Source of the DNA: Psychrobacillus sp. FSL H8-0483
GTDB taxonomy: Bacteria; Bacillota; Bacilli; Bacillales_A; Planococcaceae
Assembly: GCF_038637725.1 (NCBI RefSeq)
Contig: NZ_CP152052.1
Location: 3,789,001-3,853,000 of the forward strand
Reading direction: 5' to 3'
Length of the DNA stretch: 64,000 bases
Shown here: one piece after another, positions 34,805-42,964 of the stretch
How the letters are laid out: each line of letters opens with the position of its first letter
Numbering within the stretch: position 1 is the first letter of the stretch
The notes under the pieces: generated by a model
The model's input: only the letters and a program-made list of their open reading frames with translations
Databases searched by the model: none
Told to the model about the DNA's origin: nothing
Translations under genes and position numbers: made by a program

Positions 34805-35734
34805 ATGACAAACAAAAATGCAATGATGTGTGATTTAGAAACTGGAATTTGTGGACCAGCTGGAGAAGAAAACACTGCAATGGGATTCATCGATTTATCC
34901 ACACCTATCAAAAAAATCGACTTATACTATGTAACGGATCCAATTTGTTCGCATTGCTGGGCTTTAGAGCCGACATTACGTAAGTTCGTCGAAGAATACG
35001 GTAACTATTTTAATATGCATACATTAATGGGTGGTCTACTTGAAAAATGGGATGGTTTTGCGGATGTTTCTAACGGAATTTCTGGTCCTGGAGATGTTGC
35101 AGGACACTGGAGAGAAGTAGGGGATCATACTCGTATGCCAATCGACGGATCGTTTTGGTTAGAAGATCCAGTTTCTTCTTCATACATTCCATCACGTGTA
35201 TTTAAAGTAATCCAACAACAAAAAGCTGAGTTAGCGCCCGTTTTTTTACGTAAATCAAGAGAAGCGGTATTTCCTTTCAATAAGAACATCAGTAGTGACC
35301 AAATATTAATAGATATCGTAAACAGTATTGGATTAAATGGAGAAGAAATTGTAAAAGAATCACATCTTCCAGCAGCTCAAAACAGCTTGCAAGAAGACTT
35401 CATGATGGCAAGCCGCTTGGGTGTTCGTGGATTTCCAACAATTATTTTCTTAAACGAAGAACAAAAAAGCGAAAAAGTGGTCGGATCTCGCCCGTATGAC
35501 TACTATGTGCAAGCACTGAAACAAATGCTTCCAAAAGAAAACATTCAACCAAAAGCAATACCAACATTACAATATATGTTGCAAAAAGAGGAGTTATTAT
35601 TCTCTCGTGAGATTGAAGAATTATACGGTTTGGAACAAAAGGATGTTGCTTCATTCGTTGAAAAAGAATTAGCTGCAGACAGTTATGTTGTAGAAGAAGT
35701 TCTTGGAGAGAAATATATTAAAATGAATAAATAA
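34805..35734 (+). CDS. DsbA-family protein, SpxH/YjbH-like (FrnE-type)
   Basis: The 309-residue protein has a thioredoxin-like fold with TDPICSHCWALEP (CxxC at about 48-51), the cis-Pro loop RGFPTIIF, and an inserted helical domain between. This is the FrnE/YjbH subgroup. Bacillus YjbH (SpxH) delivers Spx to ClpXP. However, the main spxH is usually in another context, so this may be a paralogue with isomerase or adaptor activity. About 60 extra residues at the C-terminus look like a winged-helix. It forms a two-gene operon with the HxlR gene. Confidence 0.8.
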   Translation: MTNKNAMMCDLETGICGPAGEENTAMGFIDLSTPIKKIDLYYVTDPICSHCWALEPTLRKFVEEYGNYFNMHTLMGGLLEKWDGFADVSNGISGPGDVAGHWREVGDHTRMPIDGSFWLEDPVSSSYIPSRVFKVIQQQKAELAPVFLRKSREAVFPFNKNISSDQILIDIVNSIGLNGEEIVKESHLPAAQNSLQEDFMMASRLGVRGFPTIIFLNEEQKSEKVVGSRPYDYYVQALKQMLPKENIQPKAIPTLQYMLQKEELLFSREIEELYGLEQKDVASFVEKELAADSYVVEEVLGEKYIKMNK

Positions 35735-35737
35735 TAC

Positions 35738-35776
35738 AAAAACGCTCTCAGGTACTGGATGCTTGAGGGCGTTTTT
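35738..35776. terminator. Terminator between the DsbA-family and cupin genes
   Basis: AAAACGCTCTCAGG pairs with CTTGAGGGCGTTTT through two G:T pairs. A and T runs on both sides suit convergent genes. Confidence 0.85.
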
Positions 35777-35781
35777 CACCT

Positions 35782-36282
35782 TTATTCCGGCAACTTCTCA
35801 TAAGCCAATTTCCGGATAATTTGTTCATGCTGTGAATGCTTTTCTAGTAGCTCTTTTTGTGTGAAGAGTTCGAAGTCTTCAAAATCAAAGCCAGGAGCAA
35901 CCATACAGCCAACAAGAGAAAATGACCCATTTTCGATAACGGATGAGCCGAAAATAGAGTTTTTTGGTACAAGCACTTGTGGGATTTCCCCATTTTCTAT
36001 ATCTAGACCTAGCTTATGTTCAAAATAATTTCCTTCTTCGTCAATAACATGCACTGATAGAGGGCTTCCTCCGTGAAAATACCATAGTTCGTCGGATTTT
36101 AAGCGGTGAAAGTGGGATACATCCCCTTCTCCTAGTAGAAAATAAATACTCGTGTACAGCTTTCGAGTCGTGCCAAAAGCATCCATTGATTGCTTAGAAG
36201 CATATGTACCTTTAAAATATCCACCTTCTGGGTGAGGCTCTAACCCAAGATGTCGTATGTAATAATTTGCATCCTTCTGCAT
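35782..36282 (-). CDS. DUF985 cupin-fold protein
   Basis: The 166-residue protein starts with the family signature HLGLEPHPEGGYFKGTY (about 10-26) and has the metal-like cupin motifs SHFHRLKSDELWYFHGG (about 56-72) and the VPKNSIFGSSV turn. DUF985 proteins (PF06172) have a jelly-roll fold with unknown substrates. The ATG overlaps the phosphatase stop (TAATG), so the two genes form a coupled operon. Confidence 0.9.
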   Translation of the reverse strand: MQKDANYYIRHLGLEPHPEGGYFKGTYASKQSMDAFGTTRKLYTSIYFLLGEGDVSHFHRLKSDELWYFHGGSPLSVHVIDEEGNYFEHKLGLDIENGEIPQVLVPKNSIFGSSVIENGSFSLVGCMVAPGFDFEDFELFTQKELLEKHSQHEQIIRKLAYEKLPE

Positions 36283-36869
36283 TATACTTCCCTCACTTCT
36301 AAATGCTTCATACAGTTAAATAAGTGACATAAATTTTCATTATCTTGCATTTCAATAACTGTAATAGAAGTATTTCCTATATCACTAGAAAATTCACCTT
36401 TTGGTACGAGTACATTTATTAGTCTACTAATGAAACCTCCGTGACTAACTACTAGCACGCGTTTACCAGGATGCGCTTGCTTCACATCTTCTAAAAAGGA
36501 CATGCCACGAGAAATAATAACATCCTCTGGTTCAAATCCCATATCTTGCTTTCTCCAATCAGTCCCCCATTTTGCTACCCGTTCTACTTCCGTTGTTCCT
36601 TCAATAATACCTCCACCGATTTCCCCTAAACGCTTATCTACAAAAAAATCGATCTCCGGTTGTTTTTCCGCAATGATCTCTGCAGTTTTTTTCGCACGAA
36701 TTAAAGGACTCGTATAAATGACATCCCATTCTTCATACTGAATTCTATCGGCAACATGCTCCGCCATTTCAATTCCTTCATCATCCAACGGCACATCCGT
36801 TGTCCCCTGTGCTCTTCCTTCTTTATTCCAAGCTGTCACACCATGTCTTACAAAACCAATAGTTGTCAT
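36282..36869 (-). CDS. Histidine phosphatase (phosphoglycerate mutase-like) family protein
   Basis: The 195-residue protein has the catalytic RHG of the superfamily in GFVRHGVTAWNKEGRAQG (His8), the acid region IYTSPLIRAKKTAEII, and the second histidine in VLVVSHGGFISR. It is the size of cofactor-dependent phosphatases such as PhoE rather than glycolytic mutase. The start is ATG at 36869 after AAGGGGG; an in-frame ATG 39 bp upstream lacks a site. Its substrate is unknown. It is coupled to the cupin gene. Confidence 0.88.
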   Translation of the reverse strand: MTTIGFVRHGVTAWNKEGRAQGTTDVPLDDEGIEMAEHVADRIQYEEWDVIYTSPLIRAKKTAEIIAEKQPEIDFFVDKRLGEIGGGIIEGTTEVERVAKWGTDWRKQDMGFEPEDVIISRGMSFLEDVKQAHPGKRVLVVSHGGFISRLINVLVPKGEFSSDIGNTSITVIEMQDNENLCHLFNCMKHLEVREV

Positions 36870-37015
36870 GTTATTTTCCCCCTTACATTTTCTTATTATG
36901 TATAACATTTTCTGTATAGGTTGGATAATTATCTTCCATCGACATGAGAAAAAATCCCTCCATATTCATCCATTATAATGAAATAAAACAAAATGAACAA
37001 TTTCTTAATTCCCTA

Positions 37016-37046
37016 TTGACCTTAACGTTGCGTAAAGGTTTAGACT
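37016..37046 (+). promoter_or_regulatory. MerR-type promoter with 19-bp spacer and operator dyad
   Basis: TTGACC (37016-37021) and TAGACT (37041-37046) are separated by 19 bp, the over-long spacer diagnostic of MerR-family targets. A dyad ACCTTAACG-TTG-CGTAAAGGT (37019-37039) fills the spacer. Autoregulation by the downstream Mta-like regulator is expected. Confidence 0.85.
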
Positions 37047-37068
37047 GTAGTTACTAGGAGGTGATTTT

Positions 37069-37827
37069 ATGGAATATACCGTGCAAAAACTTGGTCAACT
37101 GGCGGGAATAAGTACGCGAACACTTCGCTATTATGATGAAATTGGGTTGCTGAAACCAGCACGAATCAATTCATCTGGCTATCGTATTTATGGTTCTGTT
37201 GAAGTAGACCGGCTACAGCAAATTCTATTCTATCGGGAACTCGGCGTTAATTTGGATAGTATTAAAGAAATCATGACTTCGGAGACATTCAACGGAGCAA
37301 CTGCATTAAAGGAACATCGGGAAAAATTGCTCGAGAAAAGAGCACAATTGGATTTATTGATTGAAAATGTGGATAAGTCCATTCAACTAACAGAAAGGAG
37401 CATTACAATGTCAGATAAAGAGAAGTTTGAAGGGTTTAAACAAAAACTTGTGGATAACAATGAGGATAAGTACGGAAAAGAAATTCGAGAAAAATATGGA
37501 GAGGATGCTGTAAATAAATCGAATGCAAAAGTTAGAGGAATGTCCGAAGCGCAGTACGAGGAAGTGACAAACTTAGAGCAACAAGTACTAGACAACTTGA
37601 AAGCAGCTATGAAAACGGGAGATCCTTCTGGAGATATTGCTCAGAAAACAGCGGGCCTACACCGCCAATGGCTAAGTTTTCACTGGGATCAGTACTCCAA
37701 AGAAGCCCATGCTGGACTGGCCGAAATGTATGTAGCAGATGAACGTTTTACTGCTTATTACGACAAAATTCAACCAGGTGCTGCAGAATTTTTAAGAGAT
37801 GCTATTCTTATTTATACAAAAAACTAG
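37069..37827 (+). CDS. MerR-family regulator with TipAS domain (Mta/TipAL-like)
   Basis: The 252-residue protein has an N-terminal MerR DNA-binding domain (about 1-70: KLGQLAGISTRTLRYYDEIGLL, SGYRIY), a dimerising coiled coil (about 75-110), and a C-terminal TipAS antibiotic-binding domain with HRQWLSFHWDQYSKEAHAGLAEMYVADERF (quoted here in part only as HAGLAEMYV). B. subtilis Mta, of similar length, activates drug exporters and its own gene. The ATG has AGGAGG 8 nt upstream. The 19-bp-spaced promoter supports autoregulation. Confidence 0.9.
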   Translation: MEYTVQKLGQLAGISTRTLRYYDEIGLLKPARINSSGYRIYGSVEVDRLQQILFYRELGVNLDSIKEIMTSETFNGATALKEHREKLLEKRAQLDLLIENVDKSIQLTERSITMSDKEKFEGFKQKLVDNNEDKYGKEIREKYGEDAVNKSNAKVRGMSEAQYEEVTNLEQQVLDNLKAAMKTGDPSGDIAQKTAGLHRQWLSFHWDQYSKEAHAGLAEMYVADERFTAYYDKIQPGAAEFLRDAILIYTKN

Positions 37828-37835
37828 AAGGTTCA

Positions 37836-38025
37836 AATTCGGCAAGGACCGCCACTTCGCTTTCCGTGGGCTTGGCTTCAGCCTCGGGCCAACACGATGT
37901 TGGTCATGAAGGCGTTGCCGCAGGACGCGGCGTTCTTAGCCTTCCTTCCTAAAGCGTTCCTGCGGGGTCTTCTGCTCAAGCTGTTCCCACTGGAGTCTTC
38001 GTGGTGGTCCTTGCCAATTCCTTAT
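37836..38025. repeat. Intergenic hairpin-rich repeat element flanked by 15-bp direct repeats
   Basis: It has GCTTTCCGTGGGCTTGGCTT, hairpins CCAACA-CGA-TGTTGG and GCCGC-AGGAC-GCGGC, and CCTGCGGGGTCTTCTGCTC followed by CACTGGAGTC. The stems pair as in the 29690 element but with different bases. AAACTAGAAGGTTCA occurs at 37821-37835 and again at 38123-38137. Confidence 0.7.
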
Positions 38026-38125
38026 AGATATCCAATATCTTTACTTTTAATTATATAAAGCAACCTCTTTAGGAATATTTATTATTCATAACCGTTTAAT
38101 TAAAACTTTTGTCGTCAAGCTGAAA

Positions 38126-38157
38126 CTAGAAGGTTCATACCTTCTAATTTTTTAACG
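38126..38157 (+). terminator. Hairpin with T run downstream of the Mta-like gene
   Basis: AGAAGGT-TCAT-ACCTTCT is followed by AATTTTTTAA on the plus strand. It overlaps the end of the convergent Nudix gene. Confidence 0.55.
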
Positions 38158-38551
38158 TTTGTTCGAGTATGTGGGTATCTTCTGGATAAGCCAAAGGAAG
38201 CTCTTCAATTTCTTCTAACGACTTCCAAGATATTTCATGAATAAATTCATCTGGGTCTTGAATAGTTATTTCCCCACTTACTATTTCTACTAAAAAGTAT
38301 TCCACATTATAAGAAATTCCATGTTCACTAATAGTGCCACTTTTACCATGTACTTTTTCAATAGTACGAACTGTAAAGCCAGTTTCTTCCCAAAATTCTC
38401 TTACACAACATTCTTCGAATGTTTCTCCTTCTTCTAATGTACCTGATGGAACGGTCCATTTCTCTTCTTCTCCTGGAGCTGCTTGAAGGACCATTAATAT
38501 TTCCTTATTTTCATTTATACAAATACCTGCTGCGCCTTGCCATTTGAACAT
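38144..38551 (-). CDS. Nudix hydrolase
   Basis: The 135-residue protein has an intact Nudix box GTLEEGETFEECCVREFWEE-TGF at about 35-57 with all catalytic glutamates. Nudix enzymes hydrolyse nucleoside diphosphates linked to another group; the substrate here is unknown (a MutT-like role is possible). The start is taken at ATG 38551, seven bases after GTGGGG; an in-frame ATG six codons earlier lies before that site. It is convergent with the Mta-like gene. Confidence 0.88.
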   Translation of the reverse strand: MFKWQGAAGICINENKEILMVLQAAPGEEEKWTVPSGTLEEGETFEECCVREFWEETGFTVRTIEKVHGKSGTISEHGISYNVEYFLVEIVSGEITIQDPDEFIHEISWKSLEEIEELPLAYPEDTHILEQTLKN

Positions 38552-38585
38552 TTTTATTCCCCACTTCATTTAATCAAATTCGCCT

Positions 38586-38750
38586 TGGCGTATTTACGTC
38601 CAGATTTTGAATCGTGCTTGGGCCTGCGTGATGCAGGTCAGTTAGCCGTTGTTGCATGGATGCGACGTATTTAGGCTAACATCCTTTACACCATTTCAAA
38701 ATCTGTGACATCCGCCGGAGGCTTTAACTTTATTCATCCTGCGTCCAAAC
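38586..38750. repeat. Diverged intergenic hairpin repeat
   Basis: It has hairpins CCTGC-GTGAT-GCAGG and GTTGCA-TGGA-TGCGAC (one G:T), then TTTAGGCTAACATCC. The spacing and order follow the 29690, 31202 and 37836 elements although most bases differ. Confidence 0.55.
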
Positions 38751-38765
38751 GTAGGATGAATAAAG

Positions 38766-39095
38766 TTAAATTAAATCTACATCATTAATTTCGGGTACGT
38801 ATCTTGATTTTTTTAGATCCACGAGACCATTGGAACGAAAACAAACGCCTTCAGCTTCTAGCATTGCTCTTTGAGAATAGGCAGTTTCTTCATCCGGAAT
38901 AGCTATTTCTCCTTTGATATTGATCACTCGATGCCACGGTAATTTGTGTTTTGCACTCATTGTGTGAAGTATACGTACGACCTGTCTTGCCCCACGTGGA
39001 CTTCCGGCTTCTTTTGCAATTTGCCCATATGTCATGACTTTTCCTTGCGGTATCGCTTTTATAATTTGAATAACTCTTTCCGTAAAAGGGTTCAT
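38766..39095 (-). CDS. Alkyltransferase-like (ATL) protein
   Basis: The 109-residue protein is homologous to the C-terminal domain of O6-alkylguanine-DNA alkyltransferases, but the catalytic PCHRV is PWHRV (Trp54), the mark of ATL proteins. It keeps YGQIAKEAGSPRGARQVVR. ATL proteins bind O6-alkylguanine without transferring the alkyl group and direct nucleotide excision repair to it. The start may be ATG 39095 or the GTG one codon upstream. Two true methyltransferases and AlkA lie 6-7 kb away. Confidence 0.93.
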   Translation of the reverse strand: MNPFTERVIQIIKAIPQGKVMTYGQIAKEAGSPRGARQVVRILHTMSAKHKLPWHRVINIKGEIAIPDEETAYSQRAMLEAEGVCFRSNGLVDLKKSRYVPEINDVDLI

Positions 39096-39147
39096 CACGC
39101 TTCATCCTTTCATTACTTCGATTATAACTGATTAAGTATATTTTATT

Positions 39148-39199
39148 CAGTACCTTGCATAAGATAATAGTGTATGATATATTGCTATCAAAGGTACTG
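39148..39199. promoter_or_regulatory. Promoter between inverted-repeat arms (candidate PadR operator)
   Basis: CAGTACCTT (39148-39156) and AAGGTACTG (39191-39199) are perfect inverted arms. They bracket TTGCAT (39155-39160) and TATATT (39178-39183), which have a 17-bp spacer. This architecture would let the downstream PadR repressor clamp its own promoter. Confidence 0.6.
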
Positions 39200-39233
39200 T
39201 TTATTGAATAGTAGTGAAAGGAGTGAAAGGGAA

Positions 39234-39557
39234 ATGAATATCCAATTTAAAAAAGGTGTGTTGAATCTTTGCGTGTTGGTTTTATTGGATAAGCAAGATC
39301 GATATGGCTATGAGCTTGTACAAAAAATATCAAACCAAATCTCGATTTCGGAAGGGTCTGTCTATCCATTATTACGTCGCTTAACGAAGGAAGGATACTT
39401 TACGACCTATTTACAGGAGTCAACGGAAGGTCCACCTCGGAAATATTACAAGCTGACGGAACTAGGCAGAACTTATTTACATGAACAGTTAAATGAATGG
39501 AAAAGCTTCACCAATGGCGTGAATAATCTAATCGAAGAGGGTGTAAAACATGACTGA
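39234..39557 (+). CDS. PadR-family transcriptional regulator
   Basis: The 107-residue winged-helix protein has the PadR pattern [25 protein letters not shown] followed by [17 protein letters not shown] (quoted in pieces) and a C-terminal dimerisation helix. The start is ATG 39234 with AAAGGAG and AAAGGG upstream; the longer frame has no site. It overlaps the next gene by 8 bp (ATGACTGA), a common PadR-DUF1700 arrangement in Firmicutes. It probably represses its own operon. Confidence 0.88.
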   Translation: MNIQFKKGVLNLCVLVLLDKQDRYGYELVQKISNQISISEGSVYPLLRRLTKEGYFTTYLQESTEGPPRKYYKLTELGRTYLHEQLNEWKSFTNGVNNLIEEGVKHD

Positions 39558-40590
39558 ACAACAATTTATAAGTGAATTAGAAACTGCGTTAACCCGAATG
39601 ACAGCTGACGAGAGAAACGATATCCTTCAAGATATACGAGAATATTTTTCTATTGGTCGTGAAGATGGTAAATCGGATGGTGACATAGCTGCTTCTCTTG
39701 GTTCTCCAAAGGAAATTGCGCAAGAACTACTAGAAAATTATGTTCCGGAGAAAATCCAAACAAATAATAAAGTAATTAATATTCCTAACCCTAACTTTTC
39801 TAACGTGTTAATGAATATCGATTACGGTTCTCTGAACGTTTTCCCTTCTGAGACAGATGACACAATTATTGAGTTAATAGGAGAAAATGAAAAATTAGAG
39901 CTAACTGCTGAAGTCATGAATGATACATTATCCATCCAATTAAAAACGAATAAATTCAAGTTATTTAGCTTCTTATTCTTGTTTAAAGAAATGAAAGTAA
40001 ATGTAGCACTTCCTAAAAAACTGTATACAACAATTATTATGAAAACAGATAATGGACGCATTCGTGCAGAAAAAATACTTGGTAAGAACATCAAAGTAAC
40101 ATCTGATAACGGGAGCATTGGCTTAAAAGAATTTGCCACTACTATTTTAGAGGTAGAGACCGATAACGGGCGTATTGAAATTGATAAAGTTCAAGTTGAT
40201 AAACTTTCCGCTGAAACGGATAATGGACGAATCAATCTTCGACATATAGATGCTGAGCAAATTCGTACCGAAACAGATAACGGACAAATCATGATGGAAT
40301 ACGTGAACGGGGATATCATTGGGAAAACCGATAACGGTAGAATTTCACTTCTAACAGCCAGTCTGGATCGCACTATTCGATTAGATACGGATAACGGAAG
40401 TATTCTGGTGGAAACAGAAAATGAACCGACAGATGTATCCATTCATGCCAAGGTTGATCACGGTAGGATTAGTGTATTTGGTGAAAAAAATTCCCGTACA
40501 GTATTTGGAAGTGGTTCAAACACTGTACACCTCTCTTCCGATAACGGAAAAATAACGGTAGCGAAGAAAAGTGCTCCTGAGGTTCTTTAA
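39550..40590 (+). CDS. DUF1700/DUF4097 putative adhesin-like beta-repeat protein
   Basis: The 346-residue protein has an N-terminal DUF1700 helical domain (about 1-65, [15 protein letters not shown]) and a long beta-helix-like DUF4097 domain. In the latter TDNGRI or a variant (TDNGQI, SDNGSI, SDNGKI) recurs about nine times at roughly 20-residue intervals. There is no clear signal peptide or membrane helix. B. subtilis YvlB and LiaG are related and respond to envelope stress. The gene is translationally coupled to the PadR regulator. Confidence 0.85.
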   Translation: MTEQQFISELETALTRMTADERNDILQDIREYFSIGREDGKSDGDIAASLGSPKEIAQELLENYVPEKIQTNNKVINIPNPNFSNVLMNIDYGSLNVFPSETDDTIIELIGENEKLELTAEVMNDTLSIQLKTNKFKLFSFLFLFKEMKVNVALPKKLYTTIIMKTDNGRIRAEKILGKNIKVTSDNGSIGLKEFATTILEVETDNGRIEIDKVQVDKLSAETDNGRINLRHIDAEQIRTETDNGQIMMEYVNGDIIGKTDNGRISLLTASLDRTIRLDTDNGSILVETENEPTDVSIHAKVDHGRISVFGEKNSRTVFGSGSNTVHLSSDNGKITVAKKSAPEVL

Positions 40591-40593
40591 TCG

Positions 40594-40716
40594 TTGGAGC
40601 AGTACTTTCTCAAACTTGTAAAACCGAGACACGATTCTTCCTTGTATGAAACAGTTGAAAACTGGGATCGTACAGGAGAACCAAAGCTTCTGCAGCAGAA
40701 GATGAACTTGAAATGA
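40594..40716 (+). pseudogene. Possible remnant of a C-terminal gene end
   Basis: A 40-codon stretch with coding character (KPRHDSSLYETVENWDRTG) starts at TTG without a ribosome site and runs to TGA at 40714-40716. In the next frame the sequence continues as EDELEMILRIA, suggesting a frameshift. The pattern resembles the last residues of the MttB-type corrinoid methyltransferase family, but this is a weak guess. Confidence 0.25.
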
Positions 40717-40726
40717 TACTAAGGAT

Positions 40727-40757
40727 AGCTACGTATAAATCATACGTGGCTTTTTTG
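40727..40757 (+). terminator. Terminator downstream of the PadR operon
   Basis: AGCTACGTAT pairs with ATACGTGGCT (one G:T), followed by TTTTTT. Confidence 0.75.
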
Positions 40758-40837
40758 TTTTCTCCTCTTCCATTTATGTTGCGTAGGATTTTCTTTCATA
40801 AAAAACAGCTGTTATTCAAGGACATACATATCCCCCT

Positions 40838-40872
40838 TTCTTTGTAATTTAATATTCGTAAATTACAAAGAA
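40838..40872. repeat. Perfect 14-bp inverted repeat downstream of dnaN
   Basis: TTCTTTGTAATTTA and TAAATTACAAAGAA flank a 7-nt loop, and CCC/GGG extend the stem past a bulge. There is no T run on either strand, so it is not a classic terminator. Confidence 0.6.
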
Positions 40873-40899
40873 GGGTGAAATCATGCTTTTAATCCCTAA

Positions 40900-42036
40900 C
40901 TAGTACGTTCGAACCGGTACAATTAATTGTAAAACTTCATCATCTTTTACAGAATTCAAAATGAACGGACGCATGGCTCCAGTAAATTGTATGGTAACAT
41001 CTTGTCCATCAAACGCCTTTAGGGCATCCATCATATATTTCGCACTAAAGGAAATCTTTAGCTGCTCTCCCTCGATAGAGGTTGTTTGAATTTCTTCTTC
41101 TACTTCCCCAATTTCAGGAGAGCTCGATGATATTTCTACAATATTTTCTTCTAATGAAGAGAAGCGAACGATATTATTACGTTCTTCACGTGCTAATAAA
41201 GATGCTCGATCTATTGCTTGAAATAATGCTTTTCCGTTCATCGTGACAAATGTTTTATATTCAGTAGGAATTAGGCGAGATGTATCTGGATAATTTCCTT
41301 CCAATAATCGAGAATAGAACAATACATCTTCTGTTTTAAATAACACCTGTTGGTCCGTCATCACAATTTGAACAGGTTCTGATGAGTCCCCAATAATTTT
41401 ACTTAACTCGTTTAAACTCTTTCCAGGAATAACTACACTATACTCTTTTTCCGGTAATTGTTTTAAAGTCACTTTGCGACGAGCAAGACGGTGACTATCT
41501 GTGGCTACACAAACAAGCTCCCCATTTTTTGCTTGCCAGTGAACACCAGTTAGTACAGGACGATTTTCAGAAGGTGAAACGGCGAATACGGTTTCACGAA
41601 TAATAGATTTTAATAATTCCGCTGGAATTTCAAAATGGCGGTCATCCTGAATGTCTGGAAGCAAAGGATATTCAGAAGGCTCTAATCCTATTAAATGAAA
41701 CTCTGATTTACCAGAACGAATATGTGTATGATATTTTTCCGTCACTTCAATTTCCACATCACTGGTAGGAAGCTTCCGAACTATTTCATTAAACATACGA
41801 GCTTGTAAAACAATCGCCCCTTCTTCCATAACACGAATCACTTGGTCGCCATCTTCTACTGCTTTGATAAACGTTTGAATAGTTATATCTGAATCACTAC
41901 CTGTTATGCGTAATCCAGCTTCCGTCACTTCTAGTTTTATCCCAGTCAAAATAGGTATAGTTGCTTTGGAACTTACGGCTTTCATTACATCGTTTAATGC
42001 ATCTAATAGTCGATGACGCATAATTTCAAATTTCAT
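40900..42036 (-). CDS. dnaN: DNA polymerase III beta subunit (sliding clamp), probable second copy
   Basis: The 378-residue protein is full length and has three clamp domains. Characteristic segments are SSKATIPILTGIKLEV, CVATDSHRLARRK, VIPGKSLNELSKII, EGNYPDTSRLIP and the C-terminal LIVPVRTY. The clamp encircles DNA and tethers polymerases and repair proteins. There is no dnaA, recF or gyrB beside it, so it is not at the usual origin locus. Some Bacilli (for example the B. cereus group) carry a second dnaN, and I infer that this is such a paralogue. Confidence 0.9.
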   Translation of the reverse strand: MKFEIMRHRLLDALNDVMKAVSSKATIPILTGIKLEVTEAGLRITGSDSDITIQTFIKAVEDGDQVIRVMEEGAIVLQARMFNEIVRKLPTSDVEIEVTEKYHTHIRSGKSEFHLIGLEPSEYPLLPDIQDDRHFEIPAELLKSIIRETVFAVSPSENRPVLTGVHWQAKNGELVCVATDSHRLARRKVTLKQLPEKEYSVVIPGKSLNELSKIIGDSSEPVQIVMTDQQVLFKTEDVLFYSRLLEGNYPDTSRLIPTEYKTFVTMNGKALFQAIDRASLLAREERNNIVRFSSLEENIVEISSSSPEIGEVEEEIQTTSIEGEQLKISFSAKYMMDALKAFDGQDVTIQFTGAMRPFILNSVKDDEVLQLIVPVRTY

Positions 42037-42050
42037 CAGTTTCCCTCACT

Positions 42051-42896
42051 TTAATCAAATTTTAAATGAACTGAATCTACCACTTTTTTATAGCCAATTT
42101 CCTGATAGATTTTATTGGATGTTGGATTGAGCATATCTGTGTAAAGTACACAAAATTGAAATTCTTTTAAGAGCTCTTTACTTCCAGCTGCTACCATTGT
42201 GCGCGCGTATCCTTTTTTCCGTTCCTCTTTTGGAGTGAATACAAGTGAAACGGTAACTCCATGCGCTGAAGGCCTTGCTTTCTTCATCATAGATACGATT
42301 TTGCCTTCGTTCTCCCATAAGAAGGCTTCCTTTGCATCTAGCATTATTTTCACTCTCTTCTTTATTTCCAATGGATCTGTTTTAGGAAGCCCAGTATCTT
42401 TTTCAAATAGGCTATACCATTCTTCAATAAGTAGTGCGTCTTCCACAGTTGCGTATCGCCATGTACCAGGGCTCATTTCTAGCGACTCGTCCACTTGGTC
42501 TAGTCGGTATAATCCTTGGTCCATCGAAATAGAGAAGCTTTGACCTGTTTTCTCCTTCCATTTTTCAGCAAATTGATACGCCCATTCTTTTACACTAATA
42601 ATAGATTCTATAAGTAGAGATTGATTGATAAACTCGTCGATGCCCAAATGAATACATGCATCTTTTTGATTTTCATTTACAAAAATGATATTGAGAGGAT
42701 GTGGTGGCGTCATTTGAAAAAGTGCAAGTAACTCACCATTTTCTTCGATTGTCGCCATAAATGGATTTTCATATTTCCCCTCTTTTATCCCTTGAAGTAC
42801 TCCTAAGAACAAACTGAACTTGTCCTCATGTTGAACTAAAAAAGGCATTGCTTTTTTCTCAAATTCATCTGCATTTTCATATCGTTGAAATATCAT
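42051..42896 (-). CDS. GNAT-family N-acetyltransferase (two-domain)
   Basis: The 281-residue protein ends in a GNAT domain with the acetyl-CoA loop SLVFTPKEERKKGYARTM (about 215-232) and NPTSNKIYQEIGYKKV. The N-terminal half is a decayed GNAT-like or lid domain. The start is ATG 42896 with GAGGG 8 nt upstream; a longer frame lacks a site. It lies 14 bp upstream of dnaN on the same strand and is probably co-transcribed. The acceptor substrate is unknown. Confidence 0.85.
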   Translation of the reverse strand: MIFQRYENADEFEKKAMPFLVQHEDKFSLFLGVLQGIKEGKYENPFMATIEENGELLALFQMTPPHPLNIIFVNENQKDACIHLGIDEFINQSLLIESIISVKEWAYQFAEKWKEKTGQSFSISMDQGLYRLDQVDESLEMSPGTWRYATVEDALLIEEWYSLFEKDTGLPKTDPLEIKKRVKIMLDAKEAFLWENEGKIVSMMKKARPSAHGVTVSLVFTPKEERKKGYARTMVAAGSKELLKEFQFCVLYTDMLNPTSNKIYQEIGYKKVVDSVHLKFD

Positions 42897-42964
42897 GTGA
42901 ACATCCCTCTCTGTATCTTTGTATGTTAATATAACGTAAAACATAGTTGGAGGGGAATAGTTTT

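Noticed and set aside
40838-42036. Replication origin suggested by dnaN
   Set aside because: There is no dnaA, no cluster of DnaA boxes and no recF/gyrB, so this is not the chromosomal origin.
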